Shown piece by piece: positions 1-10,745 of a DNA stretch of 64,000 nucleotides. The notes under the pieces are model-generated. The model made no database searches. It had not been told where the DNA came from and worked only from the letters and a program-made list of their open reading frames with translations. Position 1 is the stretch's first letter; each line of letters opens with the position of its first letter. The stretch comes from Gordionus sp. m RMFG-2023 (lineage: Eukaryota; Nematomorpha; Gordioida; Chordodea; Parachordodidae). The stretch spans positions 14,101,666 to 14,165,665 of the forward strand of contig NC_088778.1 in NCBI RefSeq assembly GCF_954871325.1, in the 5' to 3' direction. Position numbers and translations under genes: made by a program.

Positions 1-1
1 T

Positions 2-160
2 TTAGAGGATATGCAGGTTTCAGAGGGAAACCTGCGTAGGAATTCGGTACTTGATCCAGTACCAAAACGAGTGGCACGGCATAATGAACAAGGTTGGAGA
101 GGTTTTAATCTGAAGGAAGAACAGGAGCTAGTAATTTTTCATACCCAGCGAGAAGATTAA
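2..160 (+). other. Open reading stretch at the window edge, unidentified
   Basis: One frame is open from base 2 to a stop near 160 and encodes about 52 residues of mixed composition (…LRRNSVLDPVPKRVARHNEQ…). It is richer in G+C than the surrounding DNA, so it may be the 3' end of a coding region that begins left of the window. I do not recognise the protein. It could be the tail of a transposable-element polyprotein or a host exon. Confidence 0.25.
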
Positions 161-1867
161 CAGTAGACAGAAGTGAACGGAATGGTAGATTGATAATCCT
201 AACTAAAATTAGAAATGCAGTGTTGGAAACTACCTCAGGGACCTGGAATAAACGCGGTGAAATTTATTTTTGTATATTGTTGATGGCCTAAGTGTGTAGA
301 GTTTATCGAACGGTAACCCATAAACATTGCAAATATTTTAAATGAGAATATTAACTTATGAAAAAAAAAATATATAGTTAATTTTTTTAAAGTAGGAAAT
401 ATTGATATATTTATGACATTGATACAAAGATAGATGGTGAATAAAAATCAATACAAATATCGGAATCGGATCAGTTTTTTAAATAATAGCGGAAGATATA
501 TCGAATCGGATTAGTGAAAAATTTGTGGATCGGCACAGTCTTATTAAAAATAATCGGACCAATACGATATTTAAGAAATAAAAAAACTGCTTTAGATTCA
601 CTGATGTTGAGCATAATTTAAACCGGGAAAGGAGTTAATCCTCTCCTCTACATCTATACCTAATTTCAATATTACAGATTGATTTCTAATTTGGATATTA
701 TTTTAATTTACTTACATGTTAAATACTACACTCATAAATAACTAATATAAATCTTTTTTGACATGGATGAAGTTTTGGGTCACAGTCTATGTATATGTAT
801 AATGACATAATAGAATGACATCCACTTAACCTCGAAACAATAAAATTCCTAATTTTTTTTTACTCCCAAAGCTTTGATCTTTTTTTAAAAAAAATCGATA
901 AGAAAACACTAAATATACATGCAAATTGCGAGCAAGACTTTTTAAAACAATATGTAACAATATTTTAGTATTTTTCAAATGATCAAGATTTATGATTCTT
1001 TTCAATTAAAAAATTTTGCTTTTTTAGTATATTTTTTATTTCGATTTTTGTTTAATCAAAATAAAAGACTTTTAGGTCGTGTTCAAAGTCAAAATTTGAT
1101 GAAATACATTACATTTACATCTGAGATATCGAGTTCATTATTTTGGAAATATTGAATATTATATATAGATATGAATATAGAATGACGAAAAATATTATTG
1201 CAACATAAAAATTATAATGCAATAAATGCATTTTTGCGTTTCTTTCCGTTCCGGCCAAATCTAAGGATTATTCAGTGTCGAAAAACATCTTTTAATACTA
1301 ACTTGGTAACAAAATTATCCATTATACGTAATGGGTAAATAGTATTGTTATGAAGAAATCGAAGCGTTATTTATAAAAAATCCGGTTCGGTTGCCGTTCA
1401 TCTTAGATTTTAGAAGGTTCCGGTTCGGTTATGGATTTAGAAAATTATAAACAATTTTTTGCGTCTTTAAATTTTTGTTTATTTATCAAATTTGAAAAAT
1501 ATAGAAAAACACGCAAAAACTTAAATTTATTTTATTGGGATATTATACAAAGTATAATAAATATTTAAGATTTTTTTTAGTAAAAATAGAAAGTGTCATT
1601 AGGTATTGCGTTCGGTGAGTCATTTTTATAATTTTATGCTTTAGTTTAATCGCGTTAACATTTTATTTTTAGATTTATAAAAGTTGATTTTTTTTTTATT
1701 ATTAATATATAATCCTATTTTAGAGTTATCAAGAATATAATAATTTGTAAATTTTGTATTTGATATTCTTTTAATAATAATGTTGATTACATATTATTTC
1801 CGTGTAGAGTAGTATATTAATTCTATCAGTGTAGTACGGCACAACGTTAAAAGTGGAGGAGCTAAAC
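161..1867. other. AT-rich non-coding stretch
   Basis: No gene is seen. About 309-560 resembles 4,658-4,870 in the same orientation, so it is a copy of a dispersed repeat. Around 1,240-1,440 there are phrases of the GGTTCCGGTTCGGTT kind that recur near 3,840-4,100, again suggesting relics of a shared non-autonomous element. Confidence 0.5.
309..560 (+). repeat. Dispersed repeat, copy 1
   Basis: It aligns by eye to 4,658-4,870: both begin near AACATTGCAAATATTT, pass through AAATATTGATAT and CAAAGATAG, and end near AAAATTTGTRGAWCGRYACAG. The two direct copies flank the Ty3 relic, but I see no proof that they are its terminal repeats. An unrelated MITE family is equally likely. Confidence 0.5.
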
Positions 1868-3650
1868 TATGCTTGATCTCATTTTCTTTGCAAAACCTCT
1901 CTCCGCACTGCTAAACGCTTGTCCGCCATCCGAAACTATTATCTTCATTACTCCTAACTTCGCCCATAAATTTTTAACTTTCTAACCATAATTTTCAACT
2001 TTAATCCACCCACCATTTCAAACTCCACCCACTTAGAAAATGCATCTACCACGAGGAAATACTCTTTCCTTTCAAATTCAAAGAAATCCACATGGATTCT
2101 CTCCCAGGGTCCTGATGCTTTCGGCCATGTACTCTTTTTATCCCTCGCTGACATACTTGCCGAGGTATTGCAAACGACACATTTCCTAGCTAGCCTCTCA
2201 ATTTCTTTATTCATTCCCGGCCATCACACATACTCTCGGCCCCATTGTTTCATCCGTTTCCTGATCCCCAGCATTTAACATTACCATTACTGCTTCTCTC
2301 AGCCTATTAGGCACCACCGCTCTATTTCCCCGCACTACACAATCGTCCATCACGGTCAATTTTCTATGATTTTTTACCCATTATACATTCCTTAACTCGG
2401 CCTAAATCCTTGTCTCTCTGCGTTTCTCTCAGAATCTCCTCCCATGTTACCGGACCCCCTTTTAACATCCTCGATATCGCTAAGATCATTGCTACCTCCG
2501 TTTTTTCCATTTTTTTCTGAAAATTTTCCTTCAATATCTTCTCCAGCTCCACATCTTGACATGATATCTGGTAAATAATTTTCCCGGCCTCTTCGATATC
2601 TAAGTTCCAAATCAAAACTGCCAACCAACAACAACCATCTCTGCAATCTCAGTGACATCATTAACTCATTATTGTCTTTCTTGAATAGATGTATCAACAG
2701 CTTATGGTCTGTATAAACTACAAACCGATGTCCTATTAGATACTCCCGGCATTTGGTTAATCCAAAAATAACCGCCAGTGCCTCCTGTTCAATCACTGAA
2801 TATCTTGTTTCGGCATTTCGATATACTCTTGAAAAGAACAATACCGGTCTCTCAATTCCCTCCATCTCATGCAATAAGTCCCCTCCTACTCCTTTACTTG
2901 ACGCATCCACTGCCAAGATCACATCCAAATCATTGTTAAAACGCATCAAAATTGGTTCTTCCCCAATCTTCCTCTTCAAACACTCGAACGCCACATCTTA
3001 ATCCTCTCCCCACTCGAATTTTACTCCCGTCTTCAACAATTTGTACAACGGCGCTGCTATCTTTGACAAATCCATGGTAATAATTTACCATTCCCACAAA
3101 AGATTGTACCTCCGCCTTGCATCGTGGCTTTATTACTTCCAATTCCAATGATATTTTTATCTAGTGATCTCATTTCTACTCCATTAATCCGATGTCCCAA
3201 ATATACAATCTCCATTACTCCTAAGACACATTTCTTTTTACTCGCCCGTAATCCCTTTTCCCGGATCCTCAGAAATACTTCCCCCAATCTTCTATTGTTC
3301 TCCTCTGGCGTAACCCCCCTTATTAATACATCATCCATATAATAAAACACTCCCTCCTAATCCTTGAAAAACTGCCGCCATCGTCCGTTGAAATATAGGC
3401 GCCGATACACTCAAACCAAACTGCAACCTTCTAAAAGCAAACTGACCCTTTGGCGTTGTTATAGTCAACAACCTTTGCCTCTCCTTTTTCACCCGTAATT
3501 GCAAATACGCGTTCGAAAAATCCACTTTCGAATAATATCTGCTCCCTTTCAAATTGGCCAATATCTCCTTTATCCTGGGTAACGGATACTTCACTTCAAC
3601 TACACATGGATTCAACGTTACTTGGAAATCCGCACACTTACAATATTTAA
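1868..3650 (-). mobile_element. Ty3-type LTR retrotransposon pol relic
   Basis: Read on the minus strand, the parts come in normal Ty3 order: reverse transcriptase (about 3,620-3,060, with a YMDD-type motif), RNase H (about 2,990-2,540, with AVDASSKGVGG and VYTDHKLL), then the integrase zinc region and core (about 2,215-1,868, with WERIHVDF and FSKWVEFE). Gag, protease and recognisable LTRs are not seen. It is an old fossil with several breaks. It is a different lineage from the young Ty3 copy at 52.8-57.2 kb. Confidence 0.9.
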
Positions 3651-4423
3651 TTAATTAAGATTTGGTATTTGTAAATCGTATAATGTATATTTTGGTTAAC
3701 CACAATAATTAAATATTTAACTACACTATTAAATGATAATTATTTTATCATGAAATTTTTGCTTTTAATTATTTATTTAAATTTAAATTTTTGCCGTTAT
3801 ATGGGCGTAAATTACAATTTATAAAAAAATGGGGTTAAACCGGTTCAGAAAAATTATTAAGGTTTGGGTCGCTCATTTAATAGATTTTGTATAGGGTCGG
3901 TTATGGTTTAGAAAGTTATAAAGGTTTTTCCAGGTATAACGTATCGGGTCGAGTTACTATGGATTCATGTTATGTGACGTGAAACACAGAAAAACGAATA
4001 TTAATGAGACATTTACAATGTAATAAATTAAAAATTTCAGATTATTTTTCGGAATGTTCCAAAAGTTTTCTGTTGCGTTTCCGTTCCGAAATATACAAAG
4101 CTTTATACCAAAAATTATCAAATTTTTAAGACTCAAGGGTATGGAAATTGTGGTATAACGTTTTTAAGAATATCTAATCGAGTCGATATTTTTTAAAACC
4201 CGTTCCTATATTTTTTATTGTTTTAGCTATTTTATGTTTGTATTTTCTTATTATATAAATAATTTCATAAATAATAAATTAATGAAAGGAACTAAAATAC
4301 AATTTATTTTTTGAAAATACAATTTATTTTTTGTGAAGTTTAAAAACGTGGCTAGAAATTTTACACTATTTTTTGTTTATCTACTACAAGAAAAGGAATT
4401 TTAAAATATCCAACGAGTCACAT
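3651..4423. other. AT-rich non-coding stretch
   Basis: No gene is seen. It carries scattered GGTT/AACCGG-rich phrases similar to 1,240-1,440, probably remains of non-autonomous DNA transposons. Confidence 0.4.
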
Positions 4424-4644
4424 TCAGAATGTTGTTAAACGGCTCGATTTAGCCAATTTATAAAAACGGCTAACAGATTTTGGCCAAAAATAAATTACTC
4501 AAGCGTATTGATTTTTCCAATAGATGGCTGAAAGGTTTGGACTTTTATTGTCGATATTTTGATGCTTATCTAATAATATTTAGACTAAAATCTTGATTTC
4601 GCCCTTTTTAAAAATCGGATAAATGCAGCTGTTTAACAACACTA
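4424..4644. mobile_element. Short hAT-type MITE, TTGTTAAAC family
   Basis: The ends are inverted: ATGTTGTTAAACGGCT on the left and AGCTGTTTAACAACAC on the right. Inner text (CGATTTAGCC, GGCTAACAG, TTTGGCCAAAAATA) matches the MITE at 17,843-18,041, which has a perfect 8-bp target duplication. Here the duplication is less clear: GAGTCACA on the left against TAGTCACC on the right. It has no coding capacity. Confidence 0.6.
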
Positions 4645-4657
4645 TAGTCACCCAGAA

Positions 4658-4870
4658 ACATTGCAAATATTTAAAATAATATTATTAATTTTTGGAGAAT
4701 AAAAAACACGGGAAATCTAGTTGGGATTTAAAATAGAAAATATTGATATTTTTATGATATTAATTCAAAGATAGTTGCTAAATAAAATCAATATAAATAT
4801 AGGATCAGTTTTTAGGAATATTTGATTCGCTCGGATTGGTAAAAATTTGTAGAACGATACAGCCCTAATA
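4658..4870 (+). repeat. Dispersed repeat, copy 2
   Basis: It is similar to 309-560 in the same orientation. It starts just right of the MITE at 4,424-4,644. Confidence 0.5.
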
Positions 4871-5120
4871 TTAGTTAAAATTATCCTGAATACTTTCTGG
4901 AGGTTCTAGAAGGCGTTCTTTAATTTTGACGGAACATACATAGGCAACGATTTTTTTAAAGTTATTGGAACAGAGCAGAACAAAAAAAAGCTCTTATGCT
5001 GACCCATCATATTAAGAAAACAAAAGAAATATAATTTTAAATTCCTTAACTATGGAACATATTTCTTATTTGCCAAAAAAAATAAAAATTTATTTAAATT
5101 AATCAACTTCATCTAACATA

Positions 5121-7208
5121 CAGGGTTTCCCATTCAAAAAAGGAAAAGTCCCAATCAAAAAAGGAAAAGTTTCAATCATAAAAGGAAAAGGTCTGATCAA
5201 AAAAGGAAAAGGTCCAAACAAAAAAGGAAAAGGTTCAATCAAAAAAGGAAAAAGTCCATACAAAAAAGGAAAAGTGTCAATCAAAAAAGGAAAATTCCCA
5301 AAAAGAAAGGAAAAGGTTCAATCAAAAAAGGAAAATCGTAATTTTTTTAAAAAAATATATAAACTTTTCAATTTTTCTTAAATTTATTTATTTTTGTCAT
5401 TCCTTCTTATTTCATTTCTAACTTTTTGCGATTTCTTTATTTTATTTGTATCTTTTCTCAATTTTTTTCTTCTCATTTTTGGTAATTCTTTTAAGTATAT
5501 TTAATTTTCACTAAATTTTTGGCAGACTTTTTTATTATAATTTTTTACATAATTATTTAATTACAATTACGATATATATTTAATATAGTACGAAACAAAA
5601 ATTTATATTAATCATTAATAATTTCTTCCCTTCTACATTTTGGGATATATGTCTCCATATTTCTAAAATAATTTTTTGCATTTTCTTCAGATATTCCTCT
5701 TTCTCCATGTTCTATATAACGAATTAATTCTTCCTCGTTACTAGGATTTTTATTTCTGACAAAATCCTTCCATTGAAAAAACACATTCTCAATAGGATAT
5801 ACGAACTGTAGAGTGGAAAATATTTCAATGTATGTCCTTTTCTTTCGATCGATTCCCTAATTGAATGATTGTGATGAAATGGAACATTGTCCTTCACAAA
5901 AATCATGTTACATTCTTCAAAATGATTTAATATTTCATTTATAAAGTTGATAAAATATATAGCATTTCAAGAGCCATTAAGAACTTCGAATCTAAATATT
6001 CCTGCAATTGTGAGAGCCGCAATGATAGTGTAATTTATTGTCTTTATTCCTTGAACATTTTTAATTGCCTTTTTATTTATTTGGGAATATCCATATAATC
6101 CCCTCATTGTTATTGAAAACCCGCTCTCATCGATAAATATAAATTTTTCCTTCATATATGCTACATCTACAAACCAATTCGCGTATTCTTTGCGAATCTC
6201 TATATTTGATTCGTTATTTTCTCTAAGTGAACGTAATGATACTCTTTTAAAGCTGTACCTAAATCCTGAGAGTAACCTTGATACCGTATTTTTTGATATT
6301 TCCACATCATATCTTTCTTTAATGATTTCACATAACCTTTTTAAGGATAAAGTGCAATCCAAATTTATACAATTTAATATATATTCTTCCTGCTCTTTAT
6401 TTAATTTTTGCGTGCACGTGAACCTCCTTTGAGTAAGCTATATTTTATTCCATTTTTGAGATGAGAGTATATTATATTTGTCACTCTTATAGCTTACTTT
6501 AAAACATGATGCTATATTTTTGATACTATCTTTTTTTAACGCGTCAATTATTAGAGCTTTTGTTTCACTGTTAATATTTTTTCCCCTTTTTACCATATCT
6601 TCATAATTTTATTTTTTAAAACAAAAAAATGTATTTTTAAAGTATATACTCAACAAATGGAAGTGAAAAAGATTATAAAAACCTCATTTGCGTTTAATTT
6701 TTCATAAATCAAAATAGTTTAAAAGATAATTAAATTACAAAATAATTATTAACTTGCTAAAAAGAATAAATGCGTTTTGAATATATTAAAATTTTAAAAA
6801 TATAAGAATTTTAAAATGATTATATTTTATTAATTTACATATCGTTTGGTATTACAGTTCAAACTTATTTATTATAACCAAACGATTAATTTAATATTGT
6901 AATTATAAATATGTATGTAAAAAATAGTCTGCCAAAAAAATAATATAATTTTAAAAAAGAATTATCAAAAATGAGAAGAAAAGATTTAGTAAGAAAAATA
7001 AATTGAGAAAAGATACAAATAAAGTAAAGAAATAGCAAAAAGTTAGGAATAAAATAAGAAGGAATGACAAAAAATAAATAAAATTTAAGAAAAATTGAAA
7101 AATTATAAAAAAATTACGATTTTGCTTTTTGAATGGGAATTTTCCTTTTAAGATTGAAACTTTCCCTTTTTTGATTTGACCTTTTCCTTTTTTGAATGGG
7201 AAACCTTG
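5121..7208 (-). mobile_element. Tc1/mariner element with minisatellite terminal repeats
   Basis: The element is bounded by TA (5,119-5,120 and 7,209-7,210), the target duplication of the Tc1/mariner superfamily. Its ends are CAGGGTTTCCCATTC on the left and GAATGGGAAACCTTG on the right. The terminal inverted repeats hold tandem copies of a 21-bp unit, roughly ATTCAAAAAAGGAAAAGGTC. The left array is about 9 units and the right only about 4. Inside the arrays a second inverted block (about 5,340-5,560 and 6,940-7,130, with TTGCGATTTCTTTA and TTGTCATTCCTTC) completes the repeats. The transposase gene lies between them on the minus strand. Confidence 0.9.
5608..6596 (-). pseudogene. Tc1/mariner transposase, decayed
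   Basis: The encoded protein would cut and rejoin element ends in the nucleus. The start is the ATG at 6,596 (MVKRGKNINSETKALIIDAL), followed by an N-terminal helix-turn-helix region. The catalytic core is clear: FIDESGFS with the first Asp, MIFVKDNVPFHHN with the second, and YPIENVFFQWKDF with the glutamate about 33 residues later, as in DD34E transposases. The reading ends at a stop at 5,608. It is broken by an in-frame TAG in the N-terminal region (about 6,440), a TGA after EVLNGS (about 5,969), and a frame change before YPIENVFF. A length near 330 residues is normal for the family. This copy cannot make an intact enzyme, but its ends look usable by one supplied elsewhere. Confidence 0.88.
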
Positions 7209-7210
7209 TA

Positions 7211-7651
7211 TGTTGAGGGCATGAAAGTCATACCCATCAAGACAAAAAATGAATAATTTAAATCTAAAGATATTTAAATTAGATTTTATTTGATACCCAT
7301 ATCGATATCTTGTGGTGATAAAAATATTCCTGACCCTCCAAGACCTAGACCCGCCCTCTATGCGTGATTATTATTATGACAATAAAAAAATATTTTTATT
7401 AAGTTTTATTTGATACCCATATCAAAAAAATTTATTTTTTACCCCCCCCCCTCTATACACCCCTCCCCAACTACCCTCAGACCAAGTCATACCCATCCAG
7501 ACCAAAAATGAAGACTTTCAGTTAGACCATATTAAAATTAGCTTTTATTTGATACTTATAACAAAAAATTTATTTTTACACCCCCCCCCTCCCCACCCTC
7601 AGACCAAGTCATACCCATCCAGACCAAGAATGAAGACTTTCAGTCAAACCA
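7211..7651. repeat. C-run repeat, period about 121 bp
   Basis: Two close copies begin near 7,476 and 7,597 with CCTCAGACCAAGTCATACCC and each is preceded by a run of nine or more C. A more diverged copy starts near 7,225 (AAAGTCATACCCATC). No gene is seen. It separates the Tc1/mariner element from the two extra element ends to its right. Confidence 0.65.
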
Positions 7652-8134
7652 CAAAAATGAGAAGAAAAAAAATTGAGAAAAGATATAGTGAGAAAAGATA
7701 CAAATAAAATAAAGAAATCGCAAAAAGTTAGAAATTAAATAAGAAGGAATGACAAAAATAAATAAATTTAAGAAAAATTGAAAAGTTTATATATTTTTTT
7801 AAAAAAATTACGATTTTCCTTTTTTGAATGGGAATTTTCCTTTTTTGATTGACCCTTTTCCTTTTCCGATTGACACTTTTCCTTTTTTGATTGGACCTTT
7901 TCCTTTTTTGTTTAACACTTTTCCTTTTTTGTTTGACACTTTTCCTTTTTTGATTGAACCTTTTCCTTTTTTGTTTGACACTTTTCCTTTTTTGATTGAC
8001 AATTTTCCTTTTTTGATCGGACCTTTTCCTTTTTTGATTGAACTTTTTCCTTTTTTGTTTGACACTTTTCCTTTTTTGATTGAACCTTTTCCTTTTTTGA
8101 TTGGGACTTTTCCTTTTTTGCATGGGAAACCCTG
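7652..8134. mobile_element. Solo right end of a Tc1/mariner relative
   Basis: It repeats the right end of the element at 5,121-7,208 (CAAAAATGAGAAG…TTGCGATTTC-type block, then the 21-bp array) and ends in GGGAAACCCTG followed by TA. The array (about 7,815-8,120) holds about 14-15 units, far more than the neighbouring element. There is no transposase. Confidence 0.8.
7815..8120. repeat. 21-bp minisatellite in a transposon end
   Basis: The tandem unit is close to TTTTCCTTTTTTGATTGACAC (21 bp); the last 6-9 bases vary most. Because 21 is divisible by three, all frames stay open across it, giving spurious lysine-rich (KKGKVSN-like) or FPFLI-like readings. Confidence 0.9.
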
Positions 8135-8683
8135 TATGTATGATGAAAAAAAAAACGTAAAGAATTGTTAAAAAAAATGGACCTAAATTTATAAATTATT
8201 TTTAAAAATAAAAAAGAATTATCAAAAATGAGAAGAAAAAAAATTGAGAAAAAATAAATTGAGAAAAGATACAAATAAAGTAAAGAAATCGCAAAAAGTT
8301 AGAAATAAAATAAGAAGGAATGACAAAAATAAATAAAATTTAAGAAAAATTTATAATTTTTTTAAAAAATTTTAAAAAATTACGATTTTCCCTTTTTGAT
8401 TGACACTTTTCCTTTTCTTTTGGGAATTTTCCTTTTTCGATTGACACTTTTCCTTTTTTGTTTGACACTTTTCCTTTTTTGATCGGACTTTTTCCTTTTT
8501 TTATCGGACTTTTTCCTTTTTTGATTGACACTTTTCCTTTTTTGTTTGGACTTTTTCCTTTTTGATTGAACCTTTTCCTTTTTTGATTGGACCTTTTCCT
8601 TTTATGATTGAAACTTTTCCTTTTTTGATTGGGACTTTTCCTTTTTTGATTGGGACTTTTCCTTTTTTGAATGGGAAACCCTG
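8135..8683. mobile_element. Second solo right end of the Tc1/mariner relative
   Basis: It has the same layout as 7,652-8,134: the block with TGAGAAG and TCGCAAAAAGTTAGAAAT, then a 21-bp array (about 8,385-8,665), then GGGAAACCCTG and TA at 8,684-8,685. The two solo ends are in direct orientation and adjacent, probably from unequal exchange or repair slippage between arrays. Confidence 0.8.
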
Positions 8684-8685
8684 TA

Positions 8686-9381
8686 AGTTGATAAATAATG
8701 ATATATATTTTTTATAAAATATTGATATAGAACATGGTGGACATTAACTGGCAATTTTGGGCCCTTTTTACCTATCGACTGGAACAAAACGCTGGCTAAG
8801 AAACTGTACCTACCTTCACTCAATATGAGAAATGACAAAGTATATCTATTATTTAAATGTTCGGATGTTGATTAAACGTTTCAACTATCAAAATATTGTT
8901 CCGGATAATAAACTTCTATCTTGACACCTAGAATATTCTGACTATATAGAACATTTTAAATAGGATTTTTCCAGGGCTGGGCCATGATAGAGAGGATTTG
9001 TATAATTAATATAGATTGTTTCATTACGTAAGATTTAGAAATGTAATAGAGAAAGGAACTAAAATTTAAAATAATGACTACTATAATATTTTAATAAATA
9101 CAATATTCCCGTTTTTTTTACTTTTTTCCCCTCATTTAATATATCAAATTTGTTTTATCTAAAAATATTGCTGTGACCGTATTCTGTTGTAAAACGCCGG
9201 TCATAATCTATAGTTGAGTATTCCCTTCATTCCTAACCGATTTCAAAAACGGCTAAAAAAATATTTCTTAGACAAAAACTATCAATAGTAGCTCAACCTT
9301 AAAGAAAGTGGGGAAAAAATTAACTCGCTTCTCAACATAGTAGATTTTATATCGCCAGGCAAAGGTAGATTGAGCCGATGC
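8686..9381. other. Non-coding stretch
   Basis: Nothing recognisable is seen apart from ordinary AT-rich sequence. Confidence 0.4.
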
Positions 9382-9390
9382 CTTAATTTA

Positions 9391-9890
9391 GGTTCCACGT
9401 CTTTATAGAGAAACCATTATAGAGAATGTATTTTATAGAGAAACATTTATAGAGAAAACAATTATAGAGAATTGTTTTATAGAGAATGTAGTTTATAGAG
9501 AATGTTTTATATAGAGAATAATTTTTATAGAGAATTAATTTATAGAGAATTAATTTATAGAGAATTAATTTATAGAGAATTAATTTATAGAGAATTAATT
9601 TATAGAGAATTAATTTATAGAGAATGCCGTTTATAGAGAATGGTTTTATAGAGAATGTCGATTATAGAGAATGATTTTAAAGAGAATTATTTTATAGAGA
9701 AGGTCCTTAATAGAAAATGACTTCAAAGAGAATGATTTTATAGAGAATGCTGTTTATAGAGAATGATTTTAAAGAGAATTACCTTTATAGAGAATTATTT
9801 TGTAGAGAATTACATTGTAGAGAATTATTTTGTAGAGAATTATTTTCTAGATCTTGATTTTATAGAGAAATATTATATATGGGACAATTA
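9391..9890 (+). repeat. TTATAGAGAAT array, left end
   Basis: It is a tandem degenerate repeat, mostly 12-15 bp (TTTATAGAGAATTAA and variants TTTATAGAGAATG). About 9,535-9,625 is a near-perfect 15-bp stretch. It is the inverted partner of 15,840-16,331. Confidence 0.9.
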
Positions 9891-10580
9891 TAGAGTTCAA
9901 AAAATTTATGCGGGATTTGAAAAATATATCAAAATTAACATTTTAATAATACAATTCAGTTTATTTGTTGTATTTTTTCTATGACTTTATTTGTTTCAAC
10001 AATGGTTTTTTTGTAAAATCTTTTTAGTTCATATCAAGGTTTAGCTTGATTATTAACTCAGCTAAACCAAACCTGAAACGATTTGTTAAATATGTATTAA
10101 CCGTTATTAAAAAGAATCTATACTGAACCAACCATTTTAAAATTTTTATATATTGCATTTATATGTCAGCTACCTAAATTAGCCTATAGAAGGGTTCTTA
10201 ACTTTACCCTTATGGCTATAATATGACGGACGAGAATCTTGATTTTAATTTTAATTAAGAAAAGGTTTTAACCAGTTGTTTGGGTAAAAAATATGCCATA
10301 TTCCCGTTCTTTCTGCGTTTCGGAACACGTTTCTAATATAATTTTCTTTCTATTTTATTGTACAAATTTTATTTATAAATCTTTTTAATATAGATAACTA
10401 AGAATTCATTAATCTCTATTGATACACATTTAGATGTATGCGATGGCTTTAATATATTGAGTGTCGAAGAGTGCCGATCTCTATTTGGGGTTCCACATAT
10501 TTATAGAGAAACCAATATTTTTGATTTAATAGAAGCACCATAATTTTGTCCTACCTAAAAAACCAAAACCGTCATTTGAA
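9891..10580. other. Non-coding interior
   Basis: No gene is seen. Near 10,480 the phrase GGGGTTCCACATATTTATAGA repeats the outer terminal sequence of 9,391, so a second, truncated element end of the same family may lie here. Confidence 0.4.
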
Positions 10581-10589
10581 GGTTTCATA

Positions 10590-10745
10590 TAAGATATTAT
10601 AGCGAATGCATTATCGCGAATGTATTATAGCGAATGCATTATAGCGAGTATAATACAGCGAAAATATTATAGCGAGTGCATTATCGCGAATGTATAAGCG
10701 CGAATGCATTATCGCGAATTCATTGTCGCTAATGCATTATTTTAA
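10590..10745 (+). repeat. ATTATAGCGAATGC array
   Basis: It is a tandem repeat of about 13-16 bp (ATTATAGCGAATGC, ATTATCGCGAATGT). It differs from the flanking 9.4 kb array mainly by GCG in place of GAG, suggesting a related but separate family. Confidence 0.8.

Noticed and set aside
309-4870. The direct repeats at 309-560 and 4,658-4,870 as LTRs of the Ty3 relic
   Set aside because: No TG…CA ends, primer site or purine tract is seen beside them, and the relic is on the minus strand without matching boundaries; an independent dispersed repeat is simpler.
7728-8274. Lysine-rich open frames (KKGK repeats) and FPFLI repeats across 5.1-5.3 and 7.7-8.8 kb
   Set aside because: They are the three frames and both strands of the 21-bp minisatellite in transposon ends; a 21-bp unit keeps every frame open without coding pressure.
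9763-9984. Open frame with ENYFVENYFV repeats, and its counterpart at 15,792-15,989
   Set aside because: Both are readings through the TTATAGAGAAT arrays at the ends of the 6.9-kb element.
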